Source of the DNA: an uncultured Burkholderiaceae bacterium
Lineage (GTDB): Bacteria; Pseudomonadota; Gammaproteobacteria; Burkholderiales; Burkholderiaceae_B
DNA: 64,000 nucleotides
Assembly: GCA_934525625.1 (NCBI GenBank)
Contig: CAKSZL010000008.1
Span: 60,838-124,837, forward strand
Direction of reading: 5' to 3'
The notes beneath the pieces are model-generated. The model was given only the letters and a program-made list of their open reading frames with translations, had not been told where the DNA came from and made no database searches. Below are positions 1 to 8,758 of the stretch, one piece after another (within the stretch, counting starts at the first letter, position 1; every line of letters begins with the position of its first letter). The position numbers and the translations under genes were made by a program.

Positions 1-1655
1 TGGCGGTTCAACGCGCCCAAGATGGCCTGGAACGACGCCGTGACGATGTCCGCGTTGATGCCCACGCCGAAGCCGGTGGGGGCGTCGCCGACGCGCACTT
101 CGACATAGCAGGCGGCGCGCGTGTCGGTGCCGGTGCCGATGGCGTGCTCATGGTAGTCCATGATGCGCACTTCCTGGTTGAGCGCGTTGACGAAGGCCGA
201 AATGGCGCCGTCGCCCTGGCCGGTCACGTGAAGATCCTTACCGTTGTGGCGCAGATCCACCTCGATCATGAACTGTTCGCCGCTCTTGGCCTCGGGCTGG
301 CCGGTGATGCGGTGGCGCACCAATTGCCAGGGGCCGTCCAATTGCAGGTATTCCTGGTTGAACAGGTCGTGGACGTCCTCGGCGGTGACTTCCTTGCCGG
401 TTTCGTCGGTGACGCGTTGAATCGCGCGGCTGAATTCGATTTGCAGACGGCGCGGCAAGACCAGGCCGTGCTCTTGTTCGAGCAGGTACGACACGCCGCC
501 CTTGCCCGACTGGCTGTTGACGCGGATGACGGCGTCGTAGCTGCGGCCGAGGTCGGCCGGGTCGATGGGCAAGTAGGGCACTTCCCAGAGAGCGTCGGGC
601 TGCTGTACCGCGAAGCCCTTCTTGATGGCGTCCTGGTGCGAGCCCGAGAACGCCGTGAAGACGAGGTCGCCCGCGTAAGGATGGCGCGGATGCACCGGCA
701 ACTGGTTGCAGTATTCGGCGCAGCGGCGCACTTCGTCGATGTCCGAGAAATCCAGGCCGGGGTGTATGCCCTGGGTGTAGAGGTTGAGCGCCAAGGTGAC
801 CAAGTCGACGTTGCCGGTGCGCTCGCCGCTGCCGAACAAGCAGCCTTCGATGCGGTCGGCGCCGGCCATGACGGCGAACTCGGCGGCGGCCACGGCCGTA
901 CCCCGGTCGTTGTGCGGGTGCACGCTAAGCACGATGCGGTCTCGCTGCTTGAGGTTCTTGTGCATCCATTCGATCTGGTCGGCGTACAGATTGGGCGTCG
1001 TGGCCTCGATGGTGGCCGGCAAGTTCAGGACGATCTTGGCCTCGGGCGTGGGCTGCCAGGCTTCGACGACCGCATTGCAGACGTCCAGCGCCACTTCGGG
1101 TTCGGTGGTGCTGAACACTTCGGGCGAATATTCGTAGCGCCAGAAGGTTTCCGGGTGCTTGGCGGTGTACTGCTTGACGAACTTGGTGCCGCTGACGGCC
1201 AACTCGCGCACGCCGGCGGGGTCCAGGTTGAAGACGATCTTGCGGAAGGCCGGCGCACACGCGTTGTACAAGTGCACGATGGCCTTCTTGGCGCCGGCGG
1301 CGGCTTCGACGGTGCGGGCAATGAGGTCTTCGCGCGATTGCGTCAACACGATGATGGTGACGTCGTCGGGAATATGCTTCTCGTCGATCAGCTTGCGCAC
1401 GAAATCGAAGTCGGTCTGCGAGGCCGACGGAAAGCCCACTTCAATTTCTTTGAAGCCGATTTTGATCAACTGATGGAAAAAACGCAGCTTGCGCTCGACG
1501 CTCATGGGTTCGATCAGCGATTGGTTGCCGTCGCGCAGGTCGGTGCTCATCCAGATGGGCGGATGCGTGATGCGCTTGCTGGGCCATGTGCGCTCGGAAA
1601 AATCGCGCTCAAAGGCGACGAACGGACGGTATTTCTTGGAGGGATCGGAAATCAT
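1..1655 (-). CDS. leuA: 2-isopropylmalate synthase, 3' end off the window
   Basis: Catalyses the committed step of leucine synthesis: acetyl-CoA plus 2-oxoisovalerate gives 2-isopropylmalate, in the cytoplasm. The frame opens at an ATG (1655) reading [12 protein letters not shown] and runs to the window edge, about 551 codons. Family marks are [11 protein letters not shown] near residue 40, the metal-binding [10 protein letters not shown] loop, and a C-terminal portion matching the start of the LeuA regulatory (allosteric) domain. The [13 protein letters not shown] form is that of the long, yeast/actinobacterial-type IPMS (TIGR00970 group), usually 550-600 residues, so only a short C-terminal piece is missing. 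A leucine-rich short ORF lies 146 bp upstream and may be an attenuator leader. Confidence 0.96.
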   Translation of the reverse strand, partial: MISDPSKKYRPFVAFERDFSERTWPSKRITHPPIWMSTDLRDGNQSLIEPMSVERKLRFFHQLIKIGFKEIEVGFPSASQTDFDFVRKLIDEKHIPDDVTIIVLTQSREDLIARTVEAAAGAKKAIVHLYNACAPAFRKIVFNLDPAGVRELAVSGTKFVKQYTAKHPETFWRYEYSPEVFSTTEPEVALDVCNAVVEAWQPTPEAKIVLNLPATIEATTPNLYADQIEWMHKNLKQRDRIVLSVHPHNDRGTAVAAAEFAVMAGADRIEGCLFGSGERTGNVDLVTLALNLYTQGIHPGLDFSDIDEVRRCAEYCNQLPVHPRHPYAGDLVFTAFSGSHQDAIKKGFAVQQPDALWEVPYLPIDPADLGRSYDAVIRVNSQSGKGGVSYLLEQEHGLVLPRRLQIEFSRAIQRVTDETGKEVTAEDVHDLFNQEYLQLDGPWQLVRHRITGQPEAKSGEQFMIEVDLRHNGKDLHVTGQGDGAISAFVNALNQEVRIMDYHEHAIGTGTDTRAACYVEVRVGDAPTGFGVGINADIVTASFQAILGALNR

Positions 1656-1703
1656 GAAGCACCTGTATGGGGATAGACGGAATGTTCCTTGTGGGAGCCA
1701 TCG

Positions 1704-1730
1704 CTACCAACACCCGGGGGCGGTGGGTAG
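1704..1730 (-). other. hairpin in the leuA leader
   Basis: An inverted repeat (CTACC...GGTAG flanking CACC/GGTG, with a few unpaired bases) lies between the candidate leader peptide and leuA. On the minus strand it is not followed by a U tract, so it is not a classical intrinsic terminator. It could be one arm of an attenuation structure or be incidental. Confidence 0.35.
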
Positions 1731-1801
1731 TGCAAAGTCTGCAACGGGGATGACTGCAAAGACGGCGTGGCGGATACAGGCTGCCGAACTGCCACAGGGC
1801 G

Positions 1802-1945
1802 CTAGGCTCGGCAACCGAGCGGTAGCAGCAGGGCTAGTGCCAGGGCGGCACGCGAAGCGGAGAGGGGAAGGGAGACGGCCGTGCGCAAGCCGGCGAAGCT
1901 GCCAGCGTGGATATCGTGCGAGGGGTGGATAGCGACCGTGTTCAT
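1802..1945 (-). CDS. candidate leucine leader peptide of leuA (47 aa)
   Basis: A 47-codon ORF starts with MNTVAIHPSHD and ends ALALALLLPLGCRA, its stop 146 bp before the leuA start. The last dozen codons hold six leucines, encoded CTG CTA CTG CTG CTA CTC; the two CTA codons stand out in a GC-rich genome that otherwise favours CTG. Directly after the leucine run a perfect 6-bp hairpin (GCTCGG/CCGAGC) covers the end of the ORF. Position, size and codon content match transcription-attenuation leader peptides (leuL type). Against it: the putative ribosome site (TAAGGG) sits only a few bases before the ATG, and I find no U-tract terminator between it and leuA. The function is inferred. Confidence 0.45.
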   Translation of the reverse strand: MNTVAIHPSHDIHAGSFAGLRTAVSLPLSASRAALALALLLPLGCRA

Positions 1946-2032
1946 ACCCTTACAGTCAAACATATTTTTTGTTGCAATGCAAGCAAGGTGGGCCGGGCTG
2001 TGTGCCGAACGCAACGTTTCTTGCCGAGGGAG

Positions 2033-2608
2033 TCAAGGGCGCACTGGCACTGTGTGCGGCGCGGGTTCGGAAGGCTCCGCAGGCGCCAGCAAGGCCTGCG
2101 CCTGCGTGCGCGCCAGATGGATCTTGCCGGAGCGGCCCGCGCCGAGTTCGCGGATGGTGCGCTGCAAGACGCCGACGGTGACGGGGTGGCGGCGGTCTTC
2201 CCAGGCCCAGGCCAGCACTTCCTTGGCTTCGGGCGAGAGCTGGCGCATCAGTTGCGCGAAATCGTCGGCATTGACGATGCGCTGCTGGGCGCGCTCGTGG
2301 CTGGCCCAGGCGTAGCGGTACAGAATGCTGGCGACGATGATGGCGATGACGACCGCCAGCACCCACCAGAACACGGGCAGGTACTGCTTGATCAGTTCGA
2401 TGGCCTGCACGCTGAGGCCGCCCAGCGCGCCGTAGTCTATGTTGCGCCCGAAATTCACCAGGCGGCCAAGCAGATGGTAGGTGATCAGGGCGACCGCCAC
2501 CACCACGACCGCGCAGATGATTTTTTGCGTGGCGGTCAGGCGCAGTACGAGTCGGCGCAGGGCAGCGGTGCTGTTTGCGGGGTTGGCTTGGGGGGATGTC
2601 GGGCGCAT
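2033..2608 (-). CDS. conserved hypothetical membrane protein
   Basis: A 191-residue protein with two clear hydrophobic segments, about residues 29-48 (IICAVVVVAVALITY) and 78-98 (PVFWWVLAVVIAIIVAS), followed by a soluble C-terminal half rich in Ala, Arg and Glu. I do not recognise the family. The second half (ADDFAQLMRQLSPEAKEVL) looks helical and could be a cytoplasmic interaction segment. It reads in the same direction as leuA but is separated from it by the leader region, so it is probably a separate unit. Codon use is like its neighbours, supporting a real gene. Confidence 0.75.
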   Translation of the reverse strand: MRPTSPQANPANSTAALRRLVLRLTATQKIICAVVVVAVALITYHLLGRLVNFGRNIDYGALGGLSVQAIELIKQYLPVFWWVLAVVIAIIVASILYRYAWASHERAQQRIVNADDFAQLMRQLSPEAKEVLAWAWEDRRHPVTVGVLQRTIRELGAGRSGKIHLARTQAQALLAPAEPSEPAPHTVPVRP

Positions 2609-2801
2609 GGGAATGAGGGTAAGGGCGCTGGCATAGTCGTTGTCCAGCCGGCGTCATTTTACATGAGCCGGCCTTCTATTTCCCTTATTGCGCAGCCATG
2701 CCGCCCGATACAGCGCGGCGCGGGCAAGCAGGTCAAGGGAAAACCCTTGGCCCGAATGCGTGCTTTAGGCAACAAAAGGGATTGCAATCACGAAGATCCT
2801 G

Positions 2802-2820
2802 GATAATAATTATTCTCATG
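2802..2820 (+). promoter_or_regulatory. Fur box overlapping the bfd start
   Basis: GATAATAATTATTCTCATG closely resembles the 19-bp Fur consensus GATAATGATAATCATTATC. It ends on the bfd start codon, so bound Fur-Fe2+ would block both transcription and the translation start region. Iron-repressed bfd is well established in other proteobacteria. Confidence 0.75.
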
Positions 2821-3129
2821 TTTATTTGTGTATGTAACGCTATCACCGAGCGCCAGGTACAGGCAGCTGTTGCAGCCGGGGCGTCGACCATGGCCGATTT
2901 GCAAGGCGAATTGGGCGTGGCGACCTGCTGCGGGCGCTGTGCCGATACCGCACTCGAATACCTGCCGGGCGGTCGCTATATGACGCCGGGGGCTGGCGTC
3001 ATGTCTGCGGCAGCATTGTCCACCGAGGTCAACGAGATCACCGAGATCGAACCGGCCGAAGCCGCAGCCAACGACGAAAGCCTGCAAATCGGCGGTATGC
3101 GGGTGCGGATGGTCGCGCGCCGCGCATAA
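2818..3129 (+). CDS. bfd: bacterioferritin-associated ferredoxin
   Basis: A small [2Fe-2S] protein that docks on bacterioferritin and supplies electrons to release stored iron. It begins MFICVCNAIT, with cluster cysteines C4, C6, C38 and C41 in the Bfd arrangement (C-x-C ... C-x2-C). The classical protein has about 64 residues; this one has 103, with an acidic, alanine-rich tail that is not part of the fold. The start is fixed by the family motif; no clear Shine-Dalgarno sequence precedes it, and the Fur box abuts it. bfr lies 376 bp downstream in the same direction, after a terminator, so the two are adjacent but separately transcribed. Confidence 0.93.
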   Translation: MFICVCNAITERQVQAAVAAGASTMADLQGELGVATCCGRCADTALEYLPGGRYMTPGAGVMSAAALSTEVNEITEIEPAEAAANDESLQIGGMRVRMVARRA

Positions 3130-3207
3130 TTCGGCGCTTGAGGTGTTGTTTTATCGTGGCGTGCGGCCCGCATGCCACGCGAAGTTACAATTAATTTCAA
3201 AAAAGCG

Positions 3208-3230
3208 ACGGCCCGGTAAAGGGCCGTTTT
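3208..3230 (+). terminator. rho-independent terminator after bfd
   Basis: ACGGCCC and GGGCCGT form a perfect 7-bp stem with a 6-base loop, followed by TTT. It lies 79 bp after the bfd stop and isolates bfd from bfr. Confidence 0.8.
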
Positions 3231-3362
3231 GCCGTATGCGTTCAGGCGCTTACGCATGCGAAATGGGGATTTCCAGCCTGCCGCCGCACCGTCCAAGCCC
3301 TGCCGCGCCTGCCGCCGGGGCATTTCGGGCCTGAATCGGGACAGTCAAGCAGACTCATTCTT

Positions 3363-3374
3363 ATTTAGCTAAAT
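3363..3374. promoter_or_regulatory. palindrome in the bfr upstream region
   Basis: The 376-bp gap before bfr holds the bfd terminator and then an AT-rich stretch with the perfect palindrome ATTTAGCTAAAT, unusual in this GC-rich window. It may be part of the bfr promoter or an operator; it is a poor Fur-box match. I see nothing else in the gap. Confidence 0.3.
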
Positions 3375-3505
3375 CATTGTATTTATTGGACTTTGTGCTC
3401 GTCCGAACAGGTGCGAAGCAAGGTCCCGCGTGGTAGTCTACGTTTGTTCGCGGTTGAGAGCGCCTGCTCTGCGGCCGCTATTGTTATTTGTTTAGGAGAA
3501 CAACC

Positions 3506-3982
3506 ATGAAGGGCGATCCCACCGTCATTCGTCATTTGAACGCGCAGCTCAAGAACGAGCTGACGGCCATCAACCAGTACTTTCTGCATGCGCGCATGCT
3601 GAACCACTGGGGGCTGAACAAGCTGGGCAAGAAAGAATACGAAGAGTCCATCGGCGAAATGAAGCATGCCGATCGCCTGATCGAACGTATTTTCATGCTG
3701 GACGGCCTGCCCAATCTGCAAGATCTGCACAAGCTGCTGATCGGCGAAAGCGTGCCCGAGATTCTGGGCTGCGACCTGAAACTGGAACAAGGCGCCCAGG
3801 AAACCGTCAAGGAAGCCATGGCTTACTGTGAGTCGGTGCGCGACTACGTTTCGCGCGACCTGTTCCAGGACATCCTGAACGATACCGAAGAACACATCGA
3901 CTACCTGGAAACGCAGCAAGACCTGATCAAGCAGGTCGGCCTGCAAAACTATCTGCAGTCGCAGATGGCCACCGAAGAGTAA
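3506..3982 (+). CDS. bfr: bacterioferritin
   Basis: Iron-storage 24-mer of the ferritin superfamily, 158 residues, the usual length. It opens [20 protein letters not shown] and carries the ferroxidase residues typical of Bfr: the ELTAINQYF helix (Glu and Tyr), EMKHAD (Glu and His) and [11 protein letters not shown] (Glu/His on helix D). A Met in the ARMLNHW segment sits where Bfr ligates haem. The start is supported by AGGAG nine bases upstream. Bfd, its redox partner for iron release, is encoded just upstream. A strong hairpin follows the stop. Confidence 0.96.
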   Translation: MKGDPTVIRHLNAQLKNELTAINQYFLHARMLNHWGLNKLGKKEYEESIGEMKHADRLIERIFMLDGLPNLQDLHKLLIGESVPEILGCDLKLEQGAQETVKEAMAYCESVRDYVSRDLFQDILNDTEEHIDYLETQQDLIKQVGLQNYLQSQMATEE

Positions 3983-4021
3983 AGCGAAGCCGGCGGTCGA
4001 TTCCGCCGCAAGCCAGGTGCG

Positions 4022-4058
4022 AAAAAGCCGGATCCGCCACGCGGATTCCGGCTTTTTT
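4022..4058. terminator. bidirectional terminator between bfr and the 4083-4709 gene
   Basis: GCCGGATCCGC pairs with GCGGATTCCGGC (one bulged A), flanked by A5 on the left and T6 on the right, so it can end transcripts from both of the convergent genes. Confidence 0.85.
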
Positions 4059-4082
4059 CTTTCGTTTGATCTGGAAATGGAA

Positions 4083-4709
4083 TTAGAAGTTGCGGGCGGG
4101 GCAGTCGTTGACCTGGCCCCAGGCGTTGTTGGCGCCGCAATACTGGTTGCGGGCGGCCCAGGCGCAACTGGGGCGATCGAAGAAGCTGGCCGACTGGCAG
4201 GCGTCCAGGGCGCGGCGCAGGTCGGCCTGCCAGGCCTGGGACGGCGCGCCCGCCACCGGCGCGGCCTGGCCGCCGTTGTTCAGGCCGGGGGCTTCGATGG
4301 GCTGCAGCGGCACGTTGCCGCCGATGAGGTCGCCGACGTCGGCGATGCCGGCCAGCGAGTCGCCGCCTTGGGCAAGCTGCCGAGCCTGGTACAACGAAAT
4401 GGACGTCGTCGCCGTGGCGATCAGCGGATTGTTCAGGGTTTCGCCCAGGCCCTCGGGGTCGATCTCCCAGGGAATGGCCTGGGTAGGTTCGGGAACGGCC
4501 AGGCGGCCGTTGACCAGGGGCTGGGGCGGCTGGGCGGCGTAGGGGCGCCCGTCAGCGTCCAGCACGGGCGTGGCGGCGGCCGGTTCGGTGACGACTTCCG
4601 TGTTGATCAGCGGGCCGTGCGCCACCAGCCAATCGCCCAGGCGCAAGCCCAGCCAGGCCGCGACACTCGCGGCGGCGATCAGGACGACGATAATCAAGCG
4701 CCAAGACAT
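4083..4709 (-). CDS. hypothetical membrane-anchored periplasmic protein
   Basis: 208 residues: an N-terminal hydrophobic helix (about residues 4-24, LIIVVLIAAASVAAWLGL), then a Pro/Ala-rich linker and a C-terminal domain with several cysteines (ALDACQSASFFDRPSCAWA, NQYCGAN, NDCPARN) that could form disulfides in the periplasm. I do not recognise the domain. The C-terminal cysteine/tryptophan pattern recalls small DUF families of Alcaligenaceae, but I cannot name one. It is convergent with bfr and lies just downstream of prfC in the same direction. Confidence 0.75.
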   Translation of the reverse strand: MSWRLIIVVLIAAASVAAWLGLRLGDWLVAHGPLINTEVVTEPAAATPVLDADGRPYAAQPPQPLVNGRLAVPEPTQAIPWEIDPEGLGETLNNPLIATATTSISLYQARQLAQGGDSLAGIADVGDLIGGNVPLQPIEAPGLNNGGQAAPVAGAPSQAWQADLRRALDACQSASFFDRPSCAWAARNQYCGANNAWGQVNDCPARNF

Positions 4710-4770
4710 GGTTATCCTTGTGGCTGGATGAACGGGCTACTAGTATAGAACGACGCACATCTCGTTGAGT

Positions 4771-6372
4771 TCAGGTGTCGAACACCTGTCCGCCGTGCTC
4801 GCGCATGGCATGGAAACGGATGGCCGGGTAAAGCTCTTGCACCACGCGCAACTGGGCCGACGAGGTCGCCAGGAAGGCCGGCGCGTCGACCACGTCGTAG
4901 GCGATGTTGGCCGCGTTGGCGTCCGTGAACTTGCGCAGCGCCTTGGGGTCGTCGCAGGTGAACCAGCGCGCCAGCGTGTAGCGCGAAGGCATCATGCGGG
5001 CGTCCACGCCGTATTCGGTCTTCAGGCGCTGGGCCACGACCTCGAACTGCAGTTGGCCGATGGCGCCCAGCAGCAGCGCGCCGCCGGCGGCTTCGGGGCG
5101 GAACACCTGGATCGCGCCTTCCTCGCCCAACTGGGTCAGGCCGGTGCGCAGTTGCTTGATGCGCAAGGGGTCTTTGACTTCCACGGCCTGGAACAGTTCG
5201 GGCGCGAAGAAGGGCAGGCCGGTAAAGCGCAGGCTTTCGCCTTCGGTAAGCACGTCGCCCAGGTGCAGCACGCCGTGGTTGGGAATGCCGATGATGTCGC
5301 CGGCATAGGCTTCTTCGACGAGGTCGCGGCGCTGCGACAGGAACGACACCACGTTGTTGGGGCGTATTTCCTTGCCGGTGCGCACGACCTTCAGGCGCAT
5401 GCCGCGCTCGAAGCGGCCCGAGGCCACGCGGATGAAGGCCACGCGGTCGCGGTGGGCCGGGTCCATATTGGCCTGGATCTTGAACACCACGCCGCTGAAC
5501 TTGGGCTCTTCGGGGCGCACTTCGCGCTCCATCGCCGTGCGCGAGCCGGGAGGCGGCGCGAAATCGACGAGCGCGTCCAGCACCTCTTGCACGCCGAAGT
5601 TGTTGATGGCCGAGCCGAAGAACACCGGCGTCTGCCTGCCTTCCAGAAAGGCCTGGTGGTCGAAGGCCGGGGCGGCCGATTCGATCAGCTCCATTTCTTC
5701 CTGGGCCTTGGCATAGGCGTCGCCGAAGCGCTGCTCCAGTTCGGGCGCTTTCAGGTTGGTCAGGATTTCGTCGTCGTCGGAGCGGCGCTCCTGGCCGGGG
5801 CGGAACACGCGCATGTGCTGCTTGCGCAGGTCCAGCACGCCGCCGAAGCGCCGGCCCATGCCCACCGGCCAGGCCAGCGGCACGGCGTCCATGCCCAGGT
5901 GCGATTCGATTTCCGAGAGCAGATCCAGCGGTTCCTGCACTTCGCGGTCGAACTTGTTGACGAAGGTGATGATGGGCGTGTTGCGCGCCCGGCACACCTG
6001 CAGCAGGCGGATGGTCTGGGGTTCGACGCCGTTGGCGGCGTCCAGCACCATCAGCGCGGCGTCAACGGCCGTTAGCACGCGATAGGTGTCTTCGGAGAAG
6101 TCCTGGTGGCCCGGGGTGTCGAGCAGGTTGATCACGCAATCGCGGTATTCCATTTGCATCACCGACGAAGCCACCGAGATGCCGCGCTGCTTTTCGATCT
6201 CCATCCAGTCGGACGAGGCGTGGCGACTGGCCTTGCGGGCCTTGACGCTGCCGGCGATCTGGATGGCGCCTGCGAACAGCAGTAGCTTTTCCGTCAGCGT
6301 GGTCTTGCCCGCGTCGGGGTGGGAGATGATGGCGAAAGTGCGGCGTCGGGTGACTTCCGTGGCGATGCTCAT
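4771..6372 (-). CDS. prfC: peptide chain release factor 3
   Basis: RF3, the GTPase that ejects RF1/RF2 from the ribosome after peptide release. 533 residues, the standard length. The G domain shows G1 SHPDAGKTTL near residue 18, the G2 region QRGISVASS, G3 DTPGHQDFS and G4 NKFD. The RF3-specific stretch SDWMEIEKQRG separates it from EF-G and from TypA. Domains 2 and 3 follow to the end. It is transcribed on the minus strand, downstream of the helicase gene with a 14-bp gap, so the two may share a message. Confidence 0.97.
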   Translation of the reverse strand: MSIATEVTRRRTFAIISHPDAGKTTLTEKLLLFAGAIQIAGSVKARKASRHASSDWMEIEKQRGISVASSVMQMEYRDCVINLLDTPGHQDFSEDTYRVLTAVDAALMVLDAANGVEPQTIRLLQVCRARNTPIITFVNKFDREVQEPLDLLSEIESHLGMDAVPLAWPVGMGRRFGGVLDLRKQHMRVFRPGQERRSDDDEILTNLKAPELEQRFGDAYAKAQEEMELIESAAPAFDHQAFLEGRQTPVFFGSAINNFGVQEVLDALVDFAPPPGSRTAMEREVRPEEPKFSGVVFKIQANMDPAHRDRVAFIRVASGRFERGMRLKVVRTGKEIRPNNVVSFLSQRRDLVEEAYAGDIIGIPNHGVLHLGDVLTEGESLRFTGLPFFAPELFQAVEVKDPLRIKQLRTGLTQLGEEGAIQVFRPEAAGGALLLGAIGQLQFEVVAQRLKTEYGVDARMMPSRYTLARWFTCDDPKALRKFTDANAANIAYDVVDAPAFLATSSAQLRVVQELYPAIRFHAMREHGGQVFDT

Positions 6373-6386
6373 GGGTAGCTGCGGGA

Positions 6387-7739
6387 TCAGTAGGACTCGG
6401 AACGGGAGGTGGAGGCTTGGCGGCGGCTGCGATCGCCGTTGCGGCTGCCGCGCGCTTGTCCGGCGGCGCCTTGCGGACGGCGTGCGCGGCCATCGTTGCG
6501 CGGCGCCGAGGCGGCCGGGCCGGGACGGCGGCCTTCGCGGTGCGGCGCGCGCGGCGGGCGGTCGTCGGTGTCGGGCGTGATGCGGCTGGGATCGGGCGTC
6601 CAGCCCTGAACCGTGCTGCGCGGAATGCGCTGCTTGATCAGGCGCTCGATGGCGCCCAGGTACTTGATCTCGGTCTGGTCGACCAGCGACAGCGCCGAAC
6701 CTTCGCTGCCGGCGCGGCCGGTGCGGCCGATGCGGTGCACGTAGTCTTCGGGCACGTTGGGCAGTTCGAAGTTGACGACGTGGGGCAACTGGTCGATGTC
6801 CAGGCCGCGCGCGGCGATGTCGGTAGCCACCAGCACGCTGAGCTTGCCGGTCTTGAAGCCGTCCAGCGCGCGCGTGCGCGCCGCCTGGCTCTTGTTGCCG
6901 TGGATGGCGGCGGCGGCCAGGCCATCCTTGGCCAGCTTGTCGGCCAGGCGGTTGGCGCCGTGCTTGGTGCGCGTGAACACCAGCACCTGGTGCCAGCCGC
7001 TTTCGCGGATGATGTGGCTGAGCAGGTCGCGCTTGTGCGCCTGTTCGGTCATTACCACCGTTTGGCTGACGAGCTCGGAAGTGGTGTTGCGCGTGGCGAC
7101 CGACACTTCGATGGGGTCGTGCAGCACGCCCTGGGCCAAGCCGCGGATTTCATCCGAGAAGGTGGCCGAGAACAGCAGGTTCTGGCGCTTCTTGGGCAGC
7201 AGGGCCAGGATGCGGCGGATGTCGCGGATGAAGCCCATGTCCAGCATGCGGTCGGCTTCGTCCAGCACCAGGGTTTCCACGCCGGACAGATCCAGCGTTT
7301 TTTGCTGCACGTGGTCGAGCAGGCGGCCGGGCGTGGCCACGAGAATGTCCAGGGGCTTGCGCAGGGCCTGGATCTGCGGGTTGATGTTGACGCCGCCGAA
7401 CATCACCAGCGAGCGCAGCGAGGTGTGCTTGCCGTAGGTGCGCACGGATTCCTCGACCTGGGCGGCCAGTTCGCGCGTGGGCGTCAGGATCAGGCAGCGC
7501 GGCTGGCCGGGCTTGCCCTTGGCGGCCGGGGTTTCCAGCAGGCGGTGCAGAATGGGCAGCGTGAAGCCTGCGGTTTTGCCGGTGCCGGTTTGCGCCGCCG
7601 CCAGTACGTCGCCGCCGCGCATGACGTGCGGGATGGCCTGGGCCTGAATGGGGGTCGGGCTTTCATAACCGGTTTCGGCGATGGCGCGCAACAAAGGCTG
7701 AGCCAGGCCGAGGTCGGCAAACTTGATAGAGGTGTTCAA
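6387..7739 (-). CDS. rhlE: DEAD-box ATP-dependent RNA helicase, RhlE type
   Basis: 450 residues with the full helicase motif set: the Q motif ([11 protein letters not shown]), Walker A AQTGTGKT, the DEAD box [16 protein letters not shown], and motif [10 protein letters not shown]. The C-terminal tail (about 75 residues) is Arg/Gly/Pro-rich and probably binds RNA non-specifically, as in RhlE of other proteobacteria. Such helicases act in ribosome maturation and cold adaptation. The start appears to be TTG (7737-7739) preceded by GGAG eight bases away; no ATG in the frame fits better. A long upstream gap (7740-8128) probably holds its promoter. Confidence 0.93.
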   Translation of the reverse strand: MNTSIKFADLGLAQPLLRAIAETGYESPTPIQAQAIPHVMRGGDVLAAAQTGTGKTAGFTLPILHRLLETPAAKGKPGQPRCLILTPTRELAAQVEESVRTYGKHTSLRSLVMFGGVNINPQIQALRKPLDILVATPGRLLDHVQQKTLDLSGVETLVLDEADRMLDMGFIRDIRRILALLPKKRQNLLFSATFSDEIRGLAQGVLHDPIEVSVATRNTTSELVSQTVVMTEQAHKRDLLSHIIRESGWHQVLVFTRTKHGANRLADKLAKDGLAAAAIHGNKSQAARTRALDGFKTGKLSVLVATDIAARGLDIDQLPHVVNFELPNVPEDYVHRIGRTGRAGSEGSALSLVDQTEIKYLGAIERLIKQRIPRSTVQGWTPDPSRITPDTDDRPPRAPHREGRRPGPAASAPRNDGRARRPQGAAGQARGSRNGDRSRRQASTSRSESY

Positions 7740-8128
7740 TACGTAACTCCAGCGACAGCCTATCGCTCGAGTCGAGAGATACCAATCTAGGCGGACGAAT
7801 GGGAATGTGAAGAGATGGCCGGAAGGGCCGGGTGACAGGCCTGGCTAGTGTCTTGCCTTGGGCGGCTTGGGCGTATCCGGGCGGATACGGCTGAACCGGC
7901 AAGGCGGGCACTAGGCCCGTGCGCAGCACGGTGATTGGTTCGTCGTGCTTGGCGGCAATTGTACTCGATTACCGTGTGCGCAAATGAAATTCCGGTATCC
8001 GAACATGAATGGTGTTGGAAAATGGCATGCCAACCTGCTTTAATGGAGGCGCTGCGCAGGCGGCGCGCCGCCTGCCGAACGCCGGCCCGAGGTGGGTGCG
8101 GGCATCAACTTTTTGAGCGATACGAAAA
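7740..8128. other. divergent intergenic region, rhlE / lemA
   Basis: 389 bp between two diverging genes. It must contain both promoters and 5' leaders. I see AT-rich patches around 7960-8045, nearer lemA, but no convincing operator, hairpin or small gene. Confidence 0.5.
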
Positions 8129-8749
8129 ATGAGAAGACTGTTCATGCTGCTGATGGCGCCGGTGCTGGCGCTGGTGCTTTCGGGCTGCGGCTACAACGAA
8201 ATCCAACGCCTGGACGAGCAGGTCAAGGCGGCCTGGTCGCAAACCCTGAACCAGTACGAGCGCCGGGCCGACCTGGTGCCCAAGCTGGTGGCCTCCGTCA
8301 ACGCCTATATGGTCAACGAAAGAGCCGTGCTGACGCAGGTGACGGAAGCCCGCGCCAAGGTGGGCAGCATCCAGATCACGGCGGACGACCTGAGCAATCC
8401 CGAAATGATGGCGCGTTTCGAACAGGCGCAGGGGCAGCTTTCTTCGGCGCTGTCGCGCCTGCTGGCGGTGGCCGAGAACTACCCCCAACTGAAAAGCGAC
8501 GGCCTGGTGCGCGACCTGATGGTGCAGCTGGAAGGCACCGAGAACCGCATCGCCACCGAGCGTGGCCGCTACGTGCAGGCCATACAGACTTACAACCAGA
8601 CGATACGCCAGTTCCCCACCCTGATCACGGCCAAGCTGTTCGGCTACAAGACCATGGCCAATTACGGCGTCGACCGCCAGCCCGAGATCATGCGCGACCC
8701 CGAGGTCAAGTTCGATCTGCCGGCCGGCGCGGCCCCGCAGCGGCAGTAG
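8129..8749 (+). CDS. lemA: LemA family lipoprotein
   Basis: 206 residues with an N-terminal signal ending in a lipobox (LVLSGC, Cys near residue 22), then the LemA helical domain: YNEIQRLDEQVKAAWSQ, YERRADLVPKLV and the conserved ENRIATERGRY motif. LemA proteins are membrane-anchored helical bundles of uncertain biochemical role, often encoded with TPM-domain proteins, as here: two TPM genes follow 9 bp and about 1 kb downstream, making a lemA-TPM-TPM unit. The ATG is the first one upstream of the signal sequence. Confidence 0.92.
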   Translation: MRRLFMLLMAPVLALVLSGCGYNEIQRLDEQVKAAWSQTLNQYERRADLVPKLVASVNAYMVNERAVLTQVTEARAKVGSIQITADDLSNPEMMARFEQAQGQLSSALSRLLAVAENYPQLKSDGLVRDLMVQLEGTENRIATERGRYVQAIQTYNQTIRQFPTLITAKLFGYKTMANYGVDRQPEIMRDPEVKFDLPAGAAPQRQ

Positions 8750-8758
8750 GAGGCGGCC

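Noticed and set aside
3354..3390. Fur box upstream of bfr
   Set aside because: The AT-rich palindrome ATTTAGCTAAAT matches the Fur consensus poorly; kept only as an unassigned palindrome.
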